From Bactericera cockerelli (Eukaryota > Arthropoda > Insecta > Hemiptera > Triozidae), in NCBI GenBank assembly GCA_024516035.1, contig CM044961.1, positions 4,887,022 to 4,951,021 of the forward strand: a DNA stretch of 64,000 bases. Reading direction: 5' to 3'. Of this stretch, positions 50,129 to 60,721 are shown piece after piece. Under the pieces are notes generated by a model, which worked only from the letters and a program-made list of their open reading frames with translations, did not search any database and had not been told where the DNA came from. How positions within the stretch are numbered: the stretch's first letter is position 1; every line of letters begins with the position of its first letter. The translations under genes were made by a program, and so were the position numbers.

Positions 50129-52262
50129 CTTAACACCAGTGGCGGCTCGTCGGGTGAAGACACTGAAGACATTTTCACCTAATTTTGAACAGTGAAAACA
50201 CTACTCATAATCCCTTGAACATGGCACAATTGATCCAACTCAAAGAAAAAAAAAAAAAAAAAAAGAGTAAGCTTTGTGTAAAATAGATCAATGCTGCTTA
50301 ACATTTCATGTTACTTTCCAAGGAGAACACCAAATGTGAAGACAATTCGAAATTGTCTTCAGTTGTCCTTGAATCAACCAATCAGAGTTGAGTATTTCCA
50401 AGTAGGTATCATGAAATATTAGGCAAGAACTATATCTATGTAATATGCTACTGAGGACAGTCTTCAGTTGTATTCAGTTTACATTATCTACACGACCTCA
50501 TACGAAATGTCACGAAGCCACATACCATGTGCGATGTCATGTGTTTTTGATATTAACATTGTTGCCAGTAGCATTATGCCAGACCTAGGAAACCAGTCAA
50601 TGATTTAGCCTCCCATATCTAGCACAATCTTGTAATATTAAAAAAAAAAAAATAATAATAATAACGTAGGCGCTAGGAAAGCAGGATTTTGTGTCAGGAA
50701 TTTTGGATATTATTTCTCATTTTTTGGGTTCTAGTTTTGTACATAGTTCCTAAACGATAGCCGATACCAATAAATTTTAACTATATTAATTTTATGTATC
50801 TTGTCAACTATAATATATGTAGTATTAAAAAGGACATCTCGATTGAAGTCAAATCTCGGAAATAATTATTTATTGTAGGTACCGAAATTGAGCCAAATAA
50901 GATAATCTGGTATCTAGTTGTTCCAAGAAGTTTTTAAATAGGGACAATGGTGGTCCTGTTTAAGATCCTGACTATGGAACCACTTTAAAAAAAATCATGA
51001 AATTAGACGTGTTGAAATGAAATTCTCAAGAGAAAATTCTGTTCAGGCGGTGTAGTATTATTTTTTTAAATAAATAAATACGTCTTACATGATTTGAGGG
51101 ATTTCTTCAAATTTAAAATATAGCTCTTGAAGTTTGTAGAAATTTAGCAATGAAATTAACTTGGCAACATTGTATCTCTTATCTTTAGAATGTAAACAAA
51201 ACTTGTCGCGCACTTTTTAAATTTTATTAGACCATTTTCAAATCTTTTCAACGGTAATCAAGTGACTTTTAATTGGTGTAACTAGTTAATAAAGTTATTT
51301 CCCAGTATTTGATACAGGATAGAAACATTATTCCTACCTGATCTGACCTGTGCTTTTCATAATAAGTTGAATATGAAGTAGCTATGTACTTCTTTCAGTG
51401 TCAGAAATAACATTATAATTATGCAGGTTGCAGGTAGCTAAGCACACAGCTTCCAGTGAAGTACTTAAAATTATAAGGCAATATCTGTGTTTTTCTTAAA
51501 TACCTAGTCATTTAAACATCAATGGTAACACAAATTTAAGCTGATTTTATATTTGTAGTAAGTATGTTTTCTTAGATTTATTTTGTAATCTGGTGGTGGA
51601 TTTTCTTCCAGTTTTGGATTGTAATTTTTAGTCTTCAACTAACTTTCTTTCCTTCCTAGTTCTAACTACTGAGGTATAATCCTAATATTTTTATTTTAAT
51701 TCCTTTTTACCAACTTTTAGTTAATATTTTTTATTAAGATGAATAAATATTTTTTATTAAGATGAATAATTAATAACAATATTTCAAAGAAACAATGAGA
51801 TCCCCACAAAATTATGGGGTTCAAACATTAAAAGTAACCCCATTCAGATTAAGAAGTAATGAGGATAAGAAAGATATTATGATTACTGGATCTCCAATTT
51901 CTCCAATTACTATAACCACCACTAAAAAAGTAAAGCAAATGCCTGCCCCACAGCCATACAGTTCAAGCCTGAATGGCTTATGAAAAATGAATGGCTGTGT
52001 ACCAGCTCAAGTGTTGACAAATTGTTCTGCTGGCCTTGTTTATTTATGAAGTACCAAGTGTTCTCCAAAAAAAGTACCTATAAAAACTTATATGATGCAA
52101 AACTGGTATGAGAGAAAATCATGCTCTGCAGGGAAACAGCCATAACTTACAATGGGCTGTGTTTATGAGATCTGATAAATTAATAATTTTATTTTTTCAA
52201 TACTTCTGGGTATAATTTGTCTTCACCTAGTCTTGAAGTCAGGAGCCGCCACTGCTTAACAC
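50129..52262. mobile_element. hAT element, 2118 bp, perfect 8-bp TSD
   Basis: Element 50137-52254 flanked by CTTAACAC at 50129-50136 and 52255-52262. Ends CAGTGGCGGCTC and GAGCCGCCACTG are perfect 12-bp inverted repeats, with 'gtgaagac' subterminal on both sides. Eight-base duplications and CAGTG-type ends define hAT. About 1.6 kb from the left shows no coding frame; near the right end is a transposase N-terminal fragment. An internally deleted, non-autonomous copy. Confidence 0.9.
51795..52126 (+). pseudogene. hAT transposase N-terminal remnant (TTF-type zinc finger)
   Basis: A 62-codon frame starts at 51795. In a second frame, 51970-52119 reads FKPEWLMKNEWLCTSSSVDK, then LFCWPCLFMKYQVF and a stop. 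W-L, K-L-F-C-x-x-C-L is the TTF-type zinc finger at the start of ZMYM/DUF4371-type hAT transposases. The frame change between the two parts and the early stop show it is dead. The catalytic DDE domain is gone: the right terminal repeat follows within 140 bp. Confidence 0.7.
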
Positions 52263-52360
52263 GAGATTTTTTAGAAGACCTTACAAGAGAATGGTCTTTT
52301 GTTAATCTAATCTCAATAGGTTGGACGGAAATGATAAAGGATTTTATAAGGAAGGTCGAG

Positions 52361-52440
52361 ATAGGGGCAGATACCTATATCACGGTGGTGAGAGGATTAT
52401 ATAGACGCCCAGATCCATTGTCTATGCTCCTTTCATGTCC
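52361..52440. repeat. Dispersed repeat 'atcacggtggtgagagga'
   Basis: Second copy of the block at 1195-1268, including 'gacgcccagatccattgtct'. Here it is followed by a SINE G piece; there by a SINE D. Confidence 0.55.
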
Positions 52441-52489
52441 ATCTCTTGTTAAAAAGATAAAAAACATTGAAGATATTGTAATCAGAGGT

Positions 52490-52772
52490 ATTCAATACAT
52501 ACTAAGCATCAGAGGGGAGCCATACAACGGGATGGGCGGGCTACAACACAGACCACAAGCGTCTATACAGTAGCTCCTGTTTCATGGCTACGAAATAAAA
52601 CAGCTGTGAAACACTCATCTTTAAATAAAAAAAGCATAGATATTGTTATCATCCGACCTCAGTATCTTGATTAATAAGACGGTGGACTTGTCATCTGGAA
52701 GTCGTTGGTTCAAGTCCGGGCTTTAGCGTAGATGTAGGTGTGATATCACGAAAGTAATTAACACAAATATGA
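52490..52772 (+). mobile_element. SINE G 3' half, then SINE B
   Basis: 52490-52625: 'catcagaggggagccataca', 'ctacaacacagaccacaagc', 'aacagctgtgaaacactcat'. 52652-52772: 'gacctcagtatcttgattaa', 'tcgttggttcaagtccgggc', 'gtgatatcacgaaagtaatt'. Confidence 0.7.
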
Positions 52773-52799
52773 TACCTTTTCAAAACTTGCGGATATTAT

Positions 52800-53010
52800 T
52801 TTTATTAGAACGCACGATTAGTTCAGTGGTATGATACTCGCTTGATACCCAACAAAAAAATTGTATTCAAAATTTGGTTGATACAAAGAAATAAAAAAAT
52901 GGAAACAATATAAACCATAAAATAGAAAGAAATAGATAAATACATAATTATGTCCTAACTAAAGGGCGGCGTTATTTCATATGGCAATCTCTTCCACCCA
53001 ACCCAGTATA
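52800..53010 (-). mobile_element. tRNA-like scrap (+) and LINE-like 3' end (-)
   Basis: 52803-52845 'cgcacgattagttcagtggt' and 'atgatactcgcttgataccc' is the 5' half of a SINE G-like head on +. 52880-53010 carries 'tatgtcctaactaaagggcg' and 'atatggcaatctcttccacc'. Confidence 0.5.
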
Positions 53011-53214
53011 ACTAGAAAGAGCACTATATGTACATTTTGTATGATTTTGTACACATAATATTTATATAAGTACATATATAAGTCGCACGGTCTAGGTACT
53101 TAAACTTGTTCTGTGTGGTAGGTATGTCGCTGTGCATGGTGGATAAAATAGAAAGAAAACTGCACAAAATTCACTCCAGGTTTATTGTTTTGTTAATACT
53201 GAATATATTAGGTA

Positions 53215-53340
53215 TACATACCTAAGAGAACTAGATGTAAGAGAACTGGATGTAAGAGAAACCTGGATATAAGAGAACTAGAAGTAAGAGAAACCTGGAT
53301 ATAAGAGAACTAGATGTAAGAGAAACCTGAATAAAAGATA
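53215..53340. repeat. Short tandem array, pogo-end-like
   Basis: Repeats of 'gtaagagaaacctggatata' with 'agagaactagat', five or so partial units. Confidence 0.75.
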
Positions 53341-53341
53341 A

Positions 53342-53660
53342 AGAGCTAGTTATTTGTGTTATTATGTCACAATTTTTAGTGGGTAGCATCAACATTACGA
53401 GAACTAATGCTTAGGTATGCATTATATCTCCAACCAACCATCATATTCCAATTTTTATGTTGGAAAATTCAGCCCAACCAGGGAATCGAACTAAGGATCT
53501 CTGGACCACGGGCAGTAGTCACAACCGTATGAACTATGCTCTTTTTCTTTAGGGTTCATTGAACCCAGCGTCACTGGTGGCAAGATGAATACACTAGTGC
53601 TCGTAGGATCGCTGAAGTTAAGCAACGTCCAGTAAGGTCAAGATTCGGTGGGCCCAGGAT
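53342..53660. mobile_element. SINE E2 tail, SINE D head, 5S-SINE fragment
   Basis: 53342-53455 (-): 'tttagtgggtagcatcaaca'. 53455-53530 (-): 'gggaatcgaactaaggatct'. 53583-53660 (+): 'gtaggatcgctgaagttaag', 'caacgtccagtaaggtcaag'. Three truncated SINEs joined end to end. Confidence 0.6.
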
Positions 53661-53835
53661 GATATAGAAGAGATCGGAGCGCATCTTTTGACTATAATAA
53701 TGTTGAGCCTCGGATAAACGAGACCCGAGTTATATCAAATTCGAGCTTAAACACATTGACCACAGTTTTTACATCTACTACCATTGAAACTTGAAACCTT
53801 TCTAATGCAGGCTATTTCCAGCCCGAAAGTGTTAG

Positions 53836-53994
53836 TTAACACGTAGACGACCGGGGTGTACCACCGGTGGTACACGCACGTTCGTACGGAATGGACCGGG
53901 TGTACCACCGGTGGTACACGGGGTCAGATAGCCGTATTATCGCCGGTCCCACAAGAGAATTCACGAAAAACCATGCCGCTCGTCTAAGTGTTAA
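53836..53994. mobile_element. piggyBac-like MITE, TTAA flanks
   Basis: Element 53840-53990 between TTAA (53836-53839 and 53991-53994). Ends CACGTAGACGA and TCGTCTAAGTG are imperfect inverted repeats. Inside is the perfect 20-bp palindrome GTGTACCACCGGTGGTACAC, twice (53856-53875 and 53900-53919), both within 'ccgggtgtacc' context. TTAA targets are the mark of piggyBac. Confidence 0.75.
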
Positions 53995-55480
53995 TAGTAT
54001 TTTAGTTATGTAGGTAGCTTAGTTTTTGAGATTCTGGAAAGGACTTTCAATTTTGCAGAAATGGTAAAGCCAACTAAAAAAATCTGAATAATATTAGCAG
54101 AACAAAAATTAATGTTGTTCCCTCGGAATCGCACTAGCTAAATTTAGGTGTATATTGAAATTGAATGAATCATCAAAATAACGTAATAAAATTTCTAATT
54201 AAATAAATAGTGCATTAATATTAGTCATGCTGTTTTTAATTTCCAAGAAAGTAGAGAGCTCCCGCGATAGATAGAATTTTTTTAAATTATTAGTACATTG
54301 GCAGGATACGGGATTGTCAATTCTGTCATACTCGAGTTTTGAACTAGCTTTTGTCTTTATTGGGAATATTTTTTTTTTTTTTTTTCGGCAGTGGGCAAAG
54401 CAAACCATCTCGTACATAATAATGGATGTATCGGTTGTTTAGCACTCTGCCAATGCTGGTTCTGGTGTCTAGTTGAATAAATACTCCCCTTTCTCAACAC
54501 AGTTTTTTAACTTTGAGAAAGGGTACCATTCTATAATTTTAAATTTTGCAATAATTCAAGGTAATAATATATTTTTTTAAATTATATATAAACTTACGGG
54601 AACTACCCATCGATACAAGTTTTCTCTACTTGAGACTACAAATCTTAATATAATAAGAAATATCCAAGCTTGAAAAAAAAAGACAGATTCAATACATCGG
54701 ATTTATTAAAAAATATAAAAAACAATAGTACATGTTTTCACTTCCCTAACTTTGGATTAAAAGAGAGAGCAAATGAGATATTTAAACTACGATAAAACCT
54801 GATTTTATTTTTTCTTATTTAAAAAATACAAAGTTTATTGTTTGAAATTCCACATCTTGAAAGCGATCCAGTTGAGGTTTGTTTACCTAGGAAGTGGTGG
54901 CCGGATCGGATCTAGGTAAATAATTAGTCGAGGGTAATATTTCTTTTTTTTTTTGGGACAAATTTTTATTATAAAAAAACGAGTTTTAGAAAAACTGATT
55001 TTTTTTGTCAGTTTGCTAAAAAATATTCCCCACACACGTCAATGACAAATCCATCAGCTTTAGTCAGTTTCTATTAAAAAGTGTATGATTTTAAACTATT
55101 TTATTTTTATAAATACTAAATTAATTTTGTGTTTTTTTTTTCTCGTGATATTTCTTGTGTTAATTTAGTAGAGAATCAGACGGAGATTAATGAGAGATTA
55201 ATTTTAGAGTGTATAGACAGTATTTTTTCATTTTAAAATCCCAATAGAAATTCCTGTCATAGGCATCGTGCAAGCTTTAAATTGATTTTGCCACATCCAT
55301 ACAATCCAATCGCTGGAAATTACTACAACAACAGCAAAAATCAAGTGATATTTTTTTTAATTTTTCGTAACCATTCGTACTTTTCGTTGATCCGTTTTCC
55401 CTTTAAAAAGACAATAATAAATACATCAATCCTAAATCCGGCCATTTCCTAAAACACAACCCCGTTTTTTATTTGTGAGT
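53995..55480. other. Unannotated AT-rich spacer
   Basis: About 1.5 kb with T-runs (54371-54385, 54944-54956) and no recognised repeat, gene or RNA. It is the longest stretch in the window without a familiar repeat. Confidence 0.45.
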
Positions 55481-55760
55481 TTAAACTCTTCAACCCTTTT
55501 TTTGCGTCAACTTTTTTAACGGTCAAATTCATTTGCCCTTTTAATTGGTCGAACTGTTTACGGGTCAACTACTTTTCGCCCGACATTTTACGGGTCAACC
55601 CATTTGCGTCGGACTTTTTTTGCGGGTCATAATCCTCCTCGACACTTCTCTGTTCGGACTTTTCGTGGGTCAAGTTCCATTGCTCCGTTAATCCGTCGGA
55701 CTTTTTAGGGCTCAAAAGTTTCTTCGACCCTAAGTTCCGGCGGAATCCGCCGCTGGTACG
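55481..55760 (+). promoter_or_regulatory. Probable promoter/5' UTR with degenerate 40-bp repeats
   Basis: 'acgggtcaac' and variants recur about every 40 bp: 55560, 55600, 55624 (gcgggtcat), 55665 (gtgggtcaag), 55709 (gggctcaaaa), usually after 'tcggacttttt'. CpG is frequent. Position next to an ATG with a good splice donor suggests a promoter or 5' UTR. Confidence 0.5.
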
Positions 55761-55939
55761 ATGGTTCTCGCGGAGACCCTTACCGAGACCCTACCCGCCG
55801 GCACTGATGAGCTGGACAGGGTCAGTCTGATAGCTCTGGAAGACTTTCTGCCCTACCCAGTGGGGGAGGGTGAGGCAGAGGCGGAACACTATGCGGAGGA
55901 GAAGAAACCGCATCGACTGACCACCATCGATGACTACAG
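55761..55939 (+). CDS. Putative first coding exon, unknown protein
   Basis: ATG in the context acgATGG opens 59 codons plus two bases to TACAG|GTAAAG, phase 2. The peptide is acidic (MVLAETLTETLPAGTDELDR, then SLIALEDFLPYPVGEGEAEA, EHYAEEKKPHRLTTIDDY), with no signal peptide or membrane segment. Codon choice is balanced and GC-richer than the surroundings, as in the MESD and MFSD9-like exons. I do not recognise the family. Unspliced reading stops at the next codon (AGG TAA). After the donor, 'gaccactacag' repeats three times with a second GTAAAA, probably slippage. The following exon was not found. Confidence 0.6.
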
Positions 55940-56473
55940 GTAAAGTTGACCACTACAGATAGACCACTACAGGTAAAATCACTCTCCATGTAAATTTACG
56001 AGGTACTTTTTAATGGCCTTGTAAATACCGATAAAAAGTGAGAAAAAAAAGCCAGCTTCGATGGCACGTTGAATTAACCAATTCTTGTTCAGTCACTGAA
56101 GTTAAGCAACGTACAGCGCGGTTATAACTTGGATGGGTGACCATTCAAATTCGAACTCTCGTGATGCAGGCTATTCCCAGCCCCGCTCAGGATGAGTGAG
56201 GTTAATTTGAGTAACTGTACGATGTTTTCATTGGTTTGTTTCCCTATTGATCTTTCTTGTGTATTACCAACAGCGCATTGTGGAGAGGCCTTTTGCTTCA
56301 CCACAAATAAATCATAGTTTAACCTTTTTTAAATTTTCTTTTATTTTTCTCTCCCAACATGTCTTTCTCGTAACGCTGGTGAGCAGAAGGTAACTTAATG
56401 TTTATGCAACCGTAGATTCAGAAAATTGTTCCTCAATTTTTGTTTGTAGATCCTATTCACAAATTTATGTATA
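55940..56473 (+). mobile_element. Presumed intron start with 5S-SINE, long subfamily
   Basis: 56052-56236 is a 5S-SINE: 'gccagcttcgatggcacgtt', 'cagtcactgaagttaagcaa', 'cgtacagcgcggttataact', 'tggatgggtgaccattcaaa' (C box intact), core 'gccccgctcaggatgagtga'. 56265-56310 'tggagaggccttttgcttca' resembles 37530-37560. Confidence 0.75.
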
Positions 56474-57339
56474 CAGGGTGGGGCAAAAGTCTGGAAACCC
56501 CTGAATAACTTTCGAATGGCTTCTTCGGTAAAATTAAAATTTTGTAAGGTAAACCGGGCTAATAAGACCTTCTTTTAGAGTCGGGTCGATTTTTGTTATC
56601 AGCCCCCATGTCGGGGCCAGGGGGGCCAACTTCATTTTTTTAAATACGAACCCCCACATTGCGATACATTTTTGGAAAGGTCTTTAAATAAGAAATACAT
56701 TGGTGCAAATTTTATTTTTTAAATATTAAACTATTTGCAAATGGCGTCCAACTTTGTGTATGCAGTAAAGTCTGGAAACCCCTGAATATCTTTTGAAAGG
56801 GCTTTCTCAGTTAATTTAAAATTTGCACCAATGTATTTCTTATTTAAAGACCTTTCCAAAAATGTATCGCTAGGTGGGGTTTCGTATTTAAAAAATGAAG
56901 CTGACCTCCCTGGCCCCGACATGGGGGCCAGTAAAAAAAATCGGTCCAATTCTAATATAAGGTCTAATTACCAAGGATGACCGTACACAATTTTAAATTT
57001 ACTGAGAAAGTTCTTTCGAAAGATCTTCAGGGTTTTGCAGACTTTACTGCATACACAAAGTTGGACGCCATTTGCAAACAAAAAATATTAAAAAAATAAA
57101 ATTTGCACCAATGTATTTCTAATTTGAAGACCTTTCCAAAAATGTATCGCAAGGTGGGGGTTCGTATTTAAAAAAATGAAGTTGGACCCCCTGGCCCCGA
57201 CATGGGGGCCGGTAACAATAATCGATCTCACTCTAAAAGAAGGTCTTATTAGCCCGGTTTACCATACAAAATTTTAAGTTTACCGAAGAAGGCATTCGAA
57301 AGTTATTCAGGGGTTTCCAGACTTTTGCCCCACCCTGTA
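56472..57339. mobile_element. Foldback element with TA TSD and nested inner ends
   Basis: Element 56474-57337 bounded by TA. Ends 'cagggtggggcaaaagtctg' and inverted 'cagacttttgccccaccctg'. A second inverted pair lies inside: 'aaatggcgtccaactttgtg' at 56740 and its complement near 57055. Each is next to another copy of 'agtctggaaacccctgaata', so terminal sequence was duplicated inward. 'cccgacatgggggcc' recurs around the centre. No transposase. Confidence 0.85.
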
Positions 57340-57399
57340 TATTTATTTATTTTTTCTTCATTTTTTTCTCTTTTTACCTCACCCTATATTGTATATTAA

Positions 57400-58095
57400 T
57401 TTGTAATCAGGCGCGGCTGGTGTTAAGGAACTGCGGAACTGCAGCACCTCCAGACTAAAAGAAATTAACTGTTGTAACAAAACACGACTTTCCTTATTAC
57501 TCGAAAATAAGTCAAATTCCGAAAATAAGTCAAATGACTCAACGGTAACAGTTGGTTACAAATTAATGCCAAAATCGTAATCAGCAACACAAAATCAATG
57601 GATTTGATTTGTCACGAACCCCATCTAGGATGAATAATAAAAAAGTTAGTCTATCCGGGTCCCCCCAAAATACAGGTAATTTTGGGCCAGGTTCCAAAAA
57701 TTTCAGGATATAAAATACATGATCAGAGTAAACCCCTTTTACTTTTTTATCTAAAAAAAAAAATTGTTCTCTATTTTTTTGTATCTCTAATCCAAGGAGA
57801 GGCCCTTGCGGCCGCTCTTTGCGGCCCTGCGGTAGCAGAGTATGACCGATTTCAAGCAAAAGTTTCGCGGCTCATGTGGTATATAAAATCAACTTCCATA
57901 CCCATTCTAAGTCTCTAGGTCTTACCGTTCTCGAGATTTCATTCTCGAGATAGGATGGACGGACACAGACGGACGCAAGGACCAATCAAACAAACTCAAA
58001 CTTATTGGGTTTCAAAAGAGCTACTCTAATATAAATCCCGGTTTATGTGACAGCACCCCCCAATCATTTTCCCACCGGCCGTGCCTGTTTGTAAT
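57400..58095. mobile_element. hAT-type MITE, 680 bp, perfect TSD TTTGTAAT
   Basis: Element 57408-58087; TTTGTAAT at 57400-57407 and 58088-58095. Ends CAGGCGCGGCTGGTG / caccggccgtgcctg. Shares ends and 'gcggaactgcagcacc' with 21543-21794. The interior (57700-57960) carries an unrelated GC-rich piece (gcccttgcggccgctctttg). Confidence 0.85.
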
Positions 58096-58154
58096 TATCT
58101 GTCTTGTATATATGTCCATATAAATAAAGTGTTAAATAATAATTTATAGTAATC

Positions 58155-58352
58155 ATCATAGGGTGGCGTCATCGTGAACGATGGTAGCCAGACAGTAGAG
58201 GAATGACTGAGTACTTCTACCACTGTCTTTACAATGAGGCTAAGAATTGACAAGGGCCCCCAGAACCAAGCAAATGCTGGTCTACTCCCTGTTTATAGTC
58301 CCTCAGCCAGACTCCTGGTCTACTCCCTGTTTATAGTCCCCCAGCCAGACAA
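58155..58352 (+). mobile_element. Repeat F with two VNTR units
   Basis: 'agggtggcgtcatcgtgaac' to 'caagggcccccagaaccaag', then two 38-bp units ending 'gtcccccagccagac'. Confidence 0.8.
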
Positions 58353-58424
58353 ATAATAGATAGTAATAATAATAGTGGAATTTGCATGAGTTTGGTACAC
58401 GTCCTGAAATGTCACTGATATGTT

Positions 58425-58660
58425 GCCAAAGCCAAGATTCACAAGCAGAATTTCTCTTTACCAAAAAATAGAAGAAAAACAAATCAATTTCTCTTAAGAT
58501 CGCAGCGAAATGAGGTCTTGTTGACTTTGAGAATCGTGCAATAAAAATAATACTCTTTAGTAGAAGGTAACCATAAGGCGAGGTTAATTCTCAATGCATT
58601 TTCTACCACCTAGCCCTCAGAGTCTTATTATTAAGTGCTCACAACCTCAAATTGATGAAG
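58425..58660 (-). mobile_element. Repeat M followed by SINE A, head lost
   Basis: 58425-58545 repeat M (atgttgccaaagccaagatt; aagatcgcagcgaaatgagg). 58548-58660 is SINE A on - up to 'cttattattaagtgctcaca'. Paralogue of 42669-43011. Confidence 0.7.
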
Positions 58661-58821
58661 AAAATGTCCAGATTAATTTTTTCATCGTACTCAAATTTTT
58701 GGTCAGCGAAAAACACGTTTTTTTACTGGCTCATGACATTCTCAATTGTATTATTGCATCATCCACTTACTAATATTACATAACCGAGCACATGTTTTCT
58801 AGCTTATTTATTTACCAATAA

Positions 58822-58937
58822 TAATAATAACACTCTTTAGTGGAAGGTAACTACCAGGCGAGGTTGATGCTCAAAGCATTTTCTACCACCTAACCCTCAG
58901 AGTCTTATTATGTGGTCACAAACTCAAATTAATGAGG
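58822..58937 (-). mobile_element. SINE A, head lost
   Basis: (AAT)n, 'ttagtggaaggtaactacca', 'ctcagagtcttattatgtgg', 'aactcaaattaatgagga' and stop. It breaks at almost the same point as the previous copy. Confidence 0.75.
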
Positions 58938-59139
58938 AGCATTTTAATGATTTTATACAAGAACTAGTAAAATCCCCAGAACTTTGTTGCCGTTATGAAT
59001 TTTTCCCGTGGCTGTCGTTGAACTTGATTTCTCTCGACTTTTCAAGCAAAGTTTGAGAGTAAAAAAAATCAATCACTAGTGGGCTTAATAGCTATTTATG
59101 CTTTGCCCTCATTAGATTTTTTCTTATTTTGTAGGTCAC

Positions 59140-59432
59140 AATAGATCTAATAGAGGTCGGTGTGAGCATTGGGGCTTCTCTTGTGGGACCCTAACGAGTT
59201 TATAATAATAAACTGGTTAGGGTCCCACAAGAGTCGCTAGTAGTCAAGTGGTTAACGCGCTAGTCTGGTAATCCAGGTAGCGTAGGGATTCGTTGGTTCG
59301 AATCCCTCCCAGTGTATGCATTTTCCTCATTAATTTGAGTTTGTGACCACATAATAATAAGACTCTGAACTTTAGGTGGTAGACAATGCTTTGATCATTA
59401 ACCTCGCCTGATGGTTCCACTGAAGATTGTTA
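59140..59432 (+). mobile_element. SINE D end with hairpin, then SINE A
   Basis: 59140-59236 matches the far 3' end of SINE D (caatagatctaatagaggtc, gcttctcttgtggga) but folds back: 'ctcttgtgggaccctaac' is followed by its complement 'gttagggtcccacaagag' after a 24-base loop region. 59236-59432 is a full SINE A. Confidence 0.7.
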
Positions 59433-60000
59433 TTATACAATTGCAAAAGAGAAACCAGGGAAAAAAAGTCCACGTTTTGCAACACAAACAAATCCGCCCC
59501 CAGCCATTTCGTCTAGTGAAGTGTTAACTTTCAATCGGTTAAGGTTGAAGGGGCCACTTGTAAATAGAATTTTTTTTCGTGAATGACTGATTCTGAAGTA
59601 AATCTACCAGAAAGCAACATTCCTGCCATCGAAAACACGAAAAAAAGGACGCAAAAAACCTTGAAGAGCCTCTCAAAGTTGCCAAATCGAAAAAAGCAGA
59701 CACGTATTTGTGACGTCATATCTACCTAGTTGGATTTTTCAGTCTATAGTTTCTTATGGGGCTTTTTTTCTACCAAGGATTTCATCGTGCACTATGCAAG
59801 AGATAATAGACATGTGTCTTTCAATAGAATAGACATACTCAGTTTTAAGATTTTTTTTTTAAGTACCTGTACAATGGAGCCTCAACTCCGTAGACTTAAA
59901 AAAAAAATCGTGTTCCCGGCTTCGGTCACCTTTATCGCTCATAATAAAGTCCCTTTTAATTTTTTGTCGAAAATCGTTTCGTGTATTCAGAACTTATACA
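59433..60000. other. Spacer
   Basis: A 48-codon ATG frame at 59583-59729 (+) and a 62-codon frame on - overlap here; neither has support. 'tgacgtcata' at 59710 is a single CRE-like site. Confidence 0.4.
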
Positions 60001-60310
60001 AAACACAATACTTCCGATTTCTATATAATATTAGAAATTTCTCGGAAGTAAAATGATTTGCAAATGTCCACTGATTGACGTAAAATTTAACAAAGTTTCT
60101 CGGAAGTAAAATGATTTGCAAATGTCCACTGATTGACGTAAAATTTAACAAGGTTGCTGTGCTCGGAAAAAAATACCATAGAACCTTACGACTGACTTTC
60201 GATACAGCCAATAAAACGACTTTCGATAGAGCCAATAGAACGACTTTCGATAGAGCCAATAAAACGACTTTCGATAGAGCCAATAAAAAAAATACGTGCA
60301 AGTGAACCAT
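60001..60310 (-). repeat. Repeat H end and two tandem repeats
   Basis: 60007-60052 is the repeat H palindrome on -. 'tctcggaagtaaaatgattt', 'gcaaatgtccactgattgac', 'gtaaaatttaacaa' is duplicated (60040-60095, 60098-60151). Then four copies of a 23-bp unit 'cgactttcgatagagccaat' at 60188-60286. Confidence 0.8.
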
Positions 60311-60721
60311 TTAATGACCCCACAATAAATAATTTACATTCTCATACATTAATATAATACCTATGGATTTCAAACCAGACATGATACAAAAACGTTTCAT
60401 CAGACTGTCTGGAAAGCTAAGATATAAAAAACCAGAAATTGTTTCGTCCTGAAGTATGTCCGTGTGTGCAATTTTACTGTGCCATTTAGATTTAAATTGC
60501 TGATATGATATTGTGGAGACTAGAACTTGCTGATTCGCTATCAGTGGCCATGACAATCACCTCATTATGTTTGGTTGGTGCAATTTTTTGCACGATTACC
60601 TCATATCAGCAATTCTACTTGTTACGTTAAGATAATATTGAGATAGAATTGAGATAGAAAAATGTGTTTCTATCAAAATGGTTTTGCAGGGGGCTCGTCC
60701 AATTTTAATTTTGAAAAAAGT
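60311..60721. other. Spacer
   Basis: Nothing recognised. Confidence 0.4.

Noticed and set aside
58937..59059. Open stretch EEHFNDFIQELVKSPELCCR... as an exon
   Set aside because: Begins within SINE A sequence and lacks an acceptor; too short to support.
59583..59729. Small ATG frame of 48 codons (MTDSEVNLPESN...)
   Set aside because: Charged and somewhat protein-like, but no conserved motif, no donor and an overlapping frame on the other strand of similar length.
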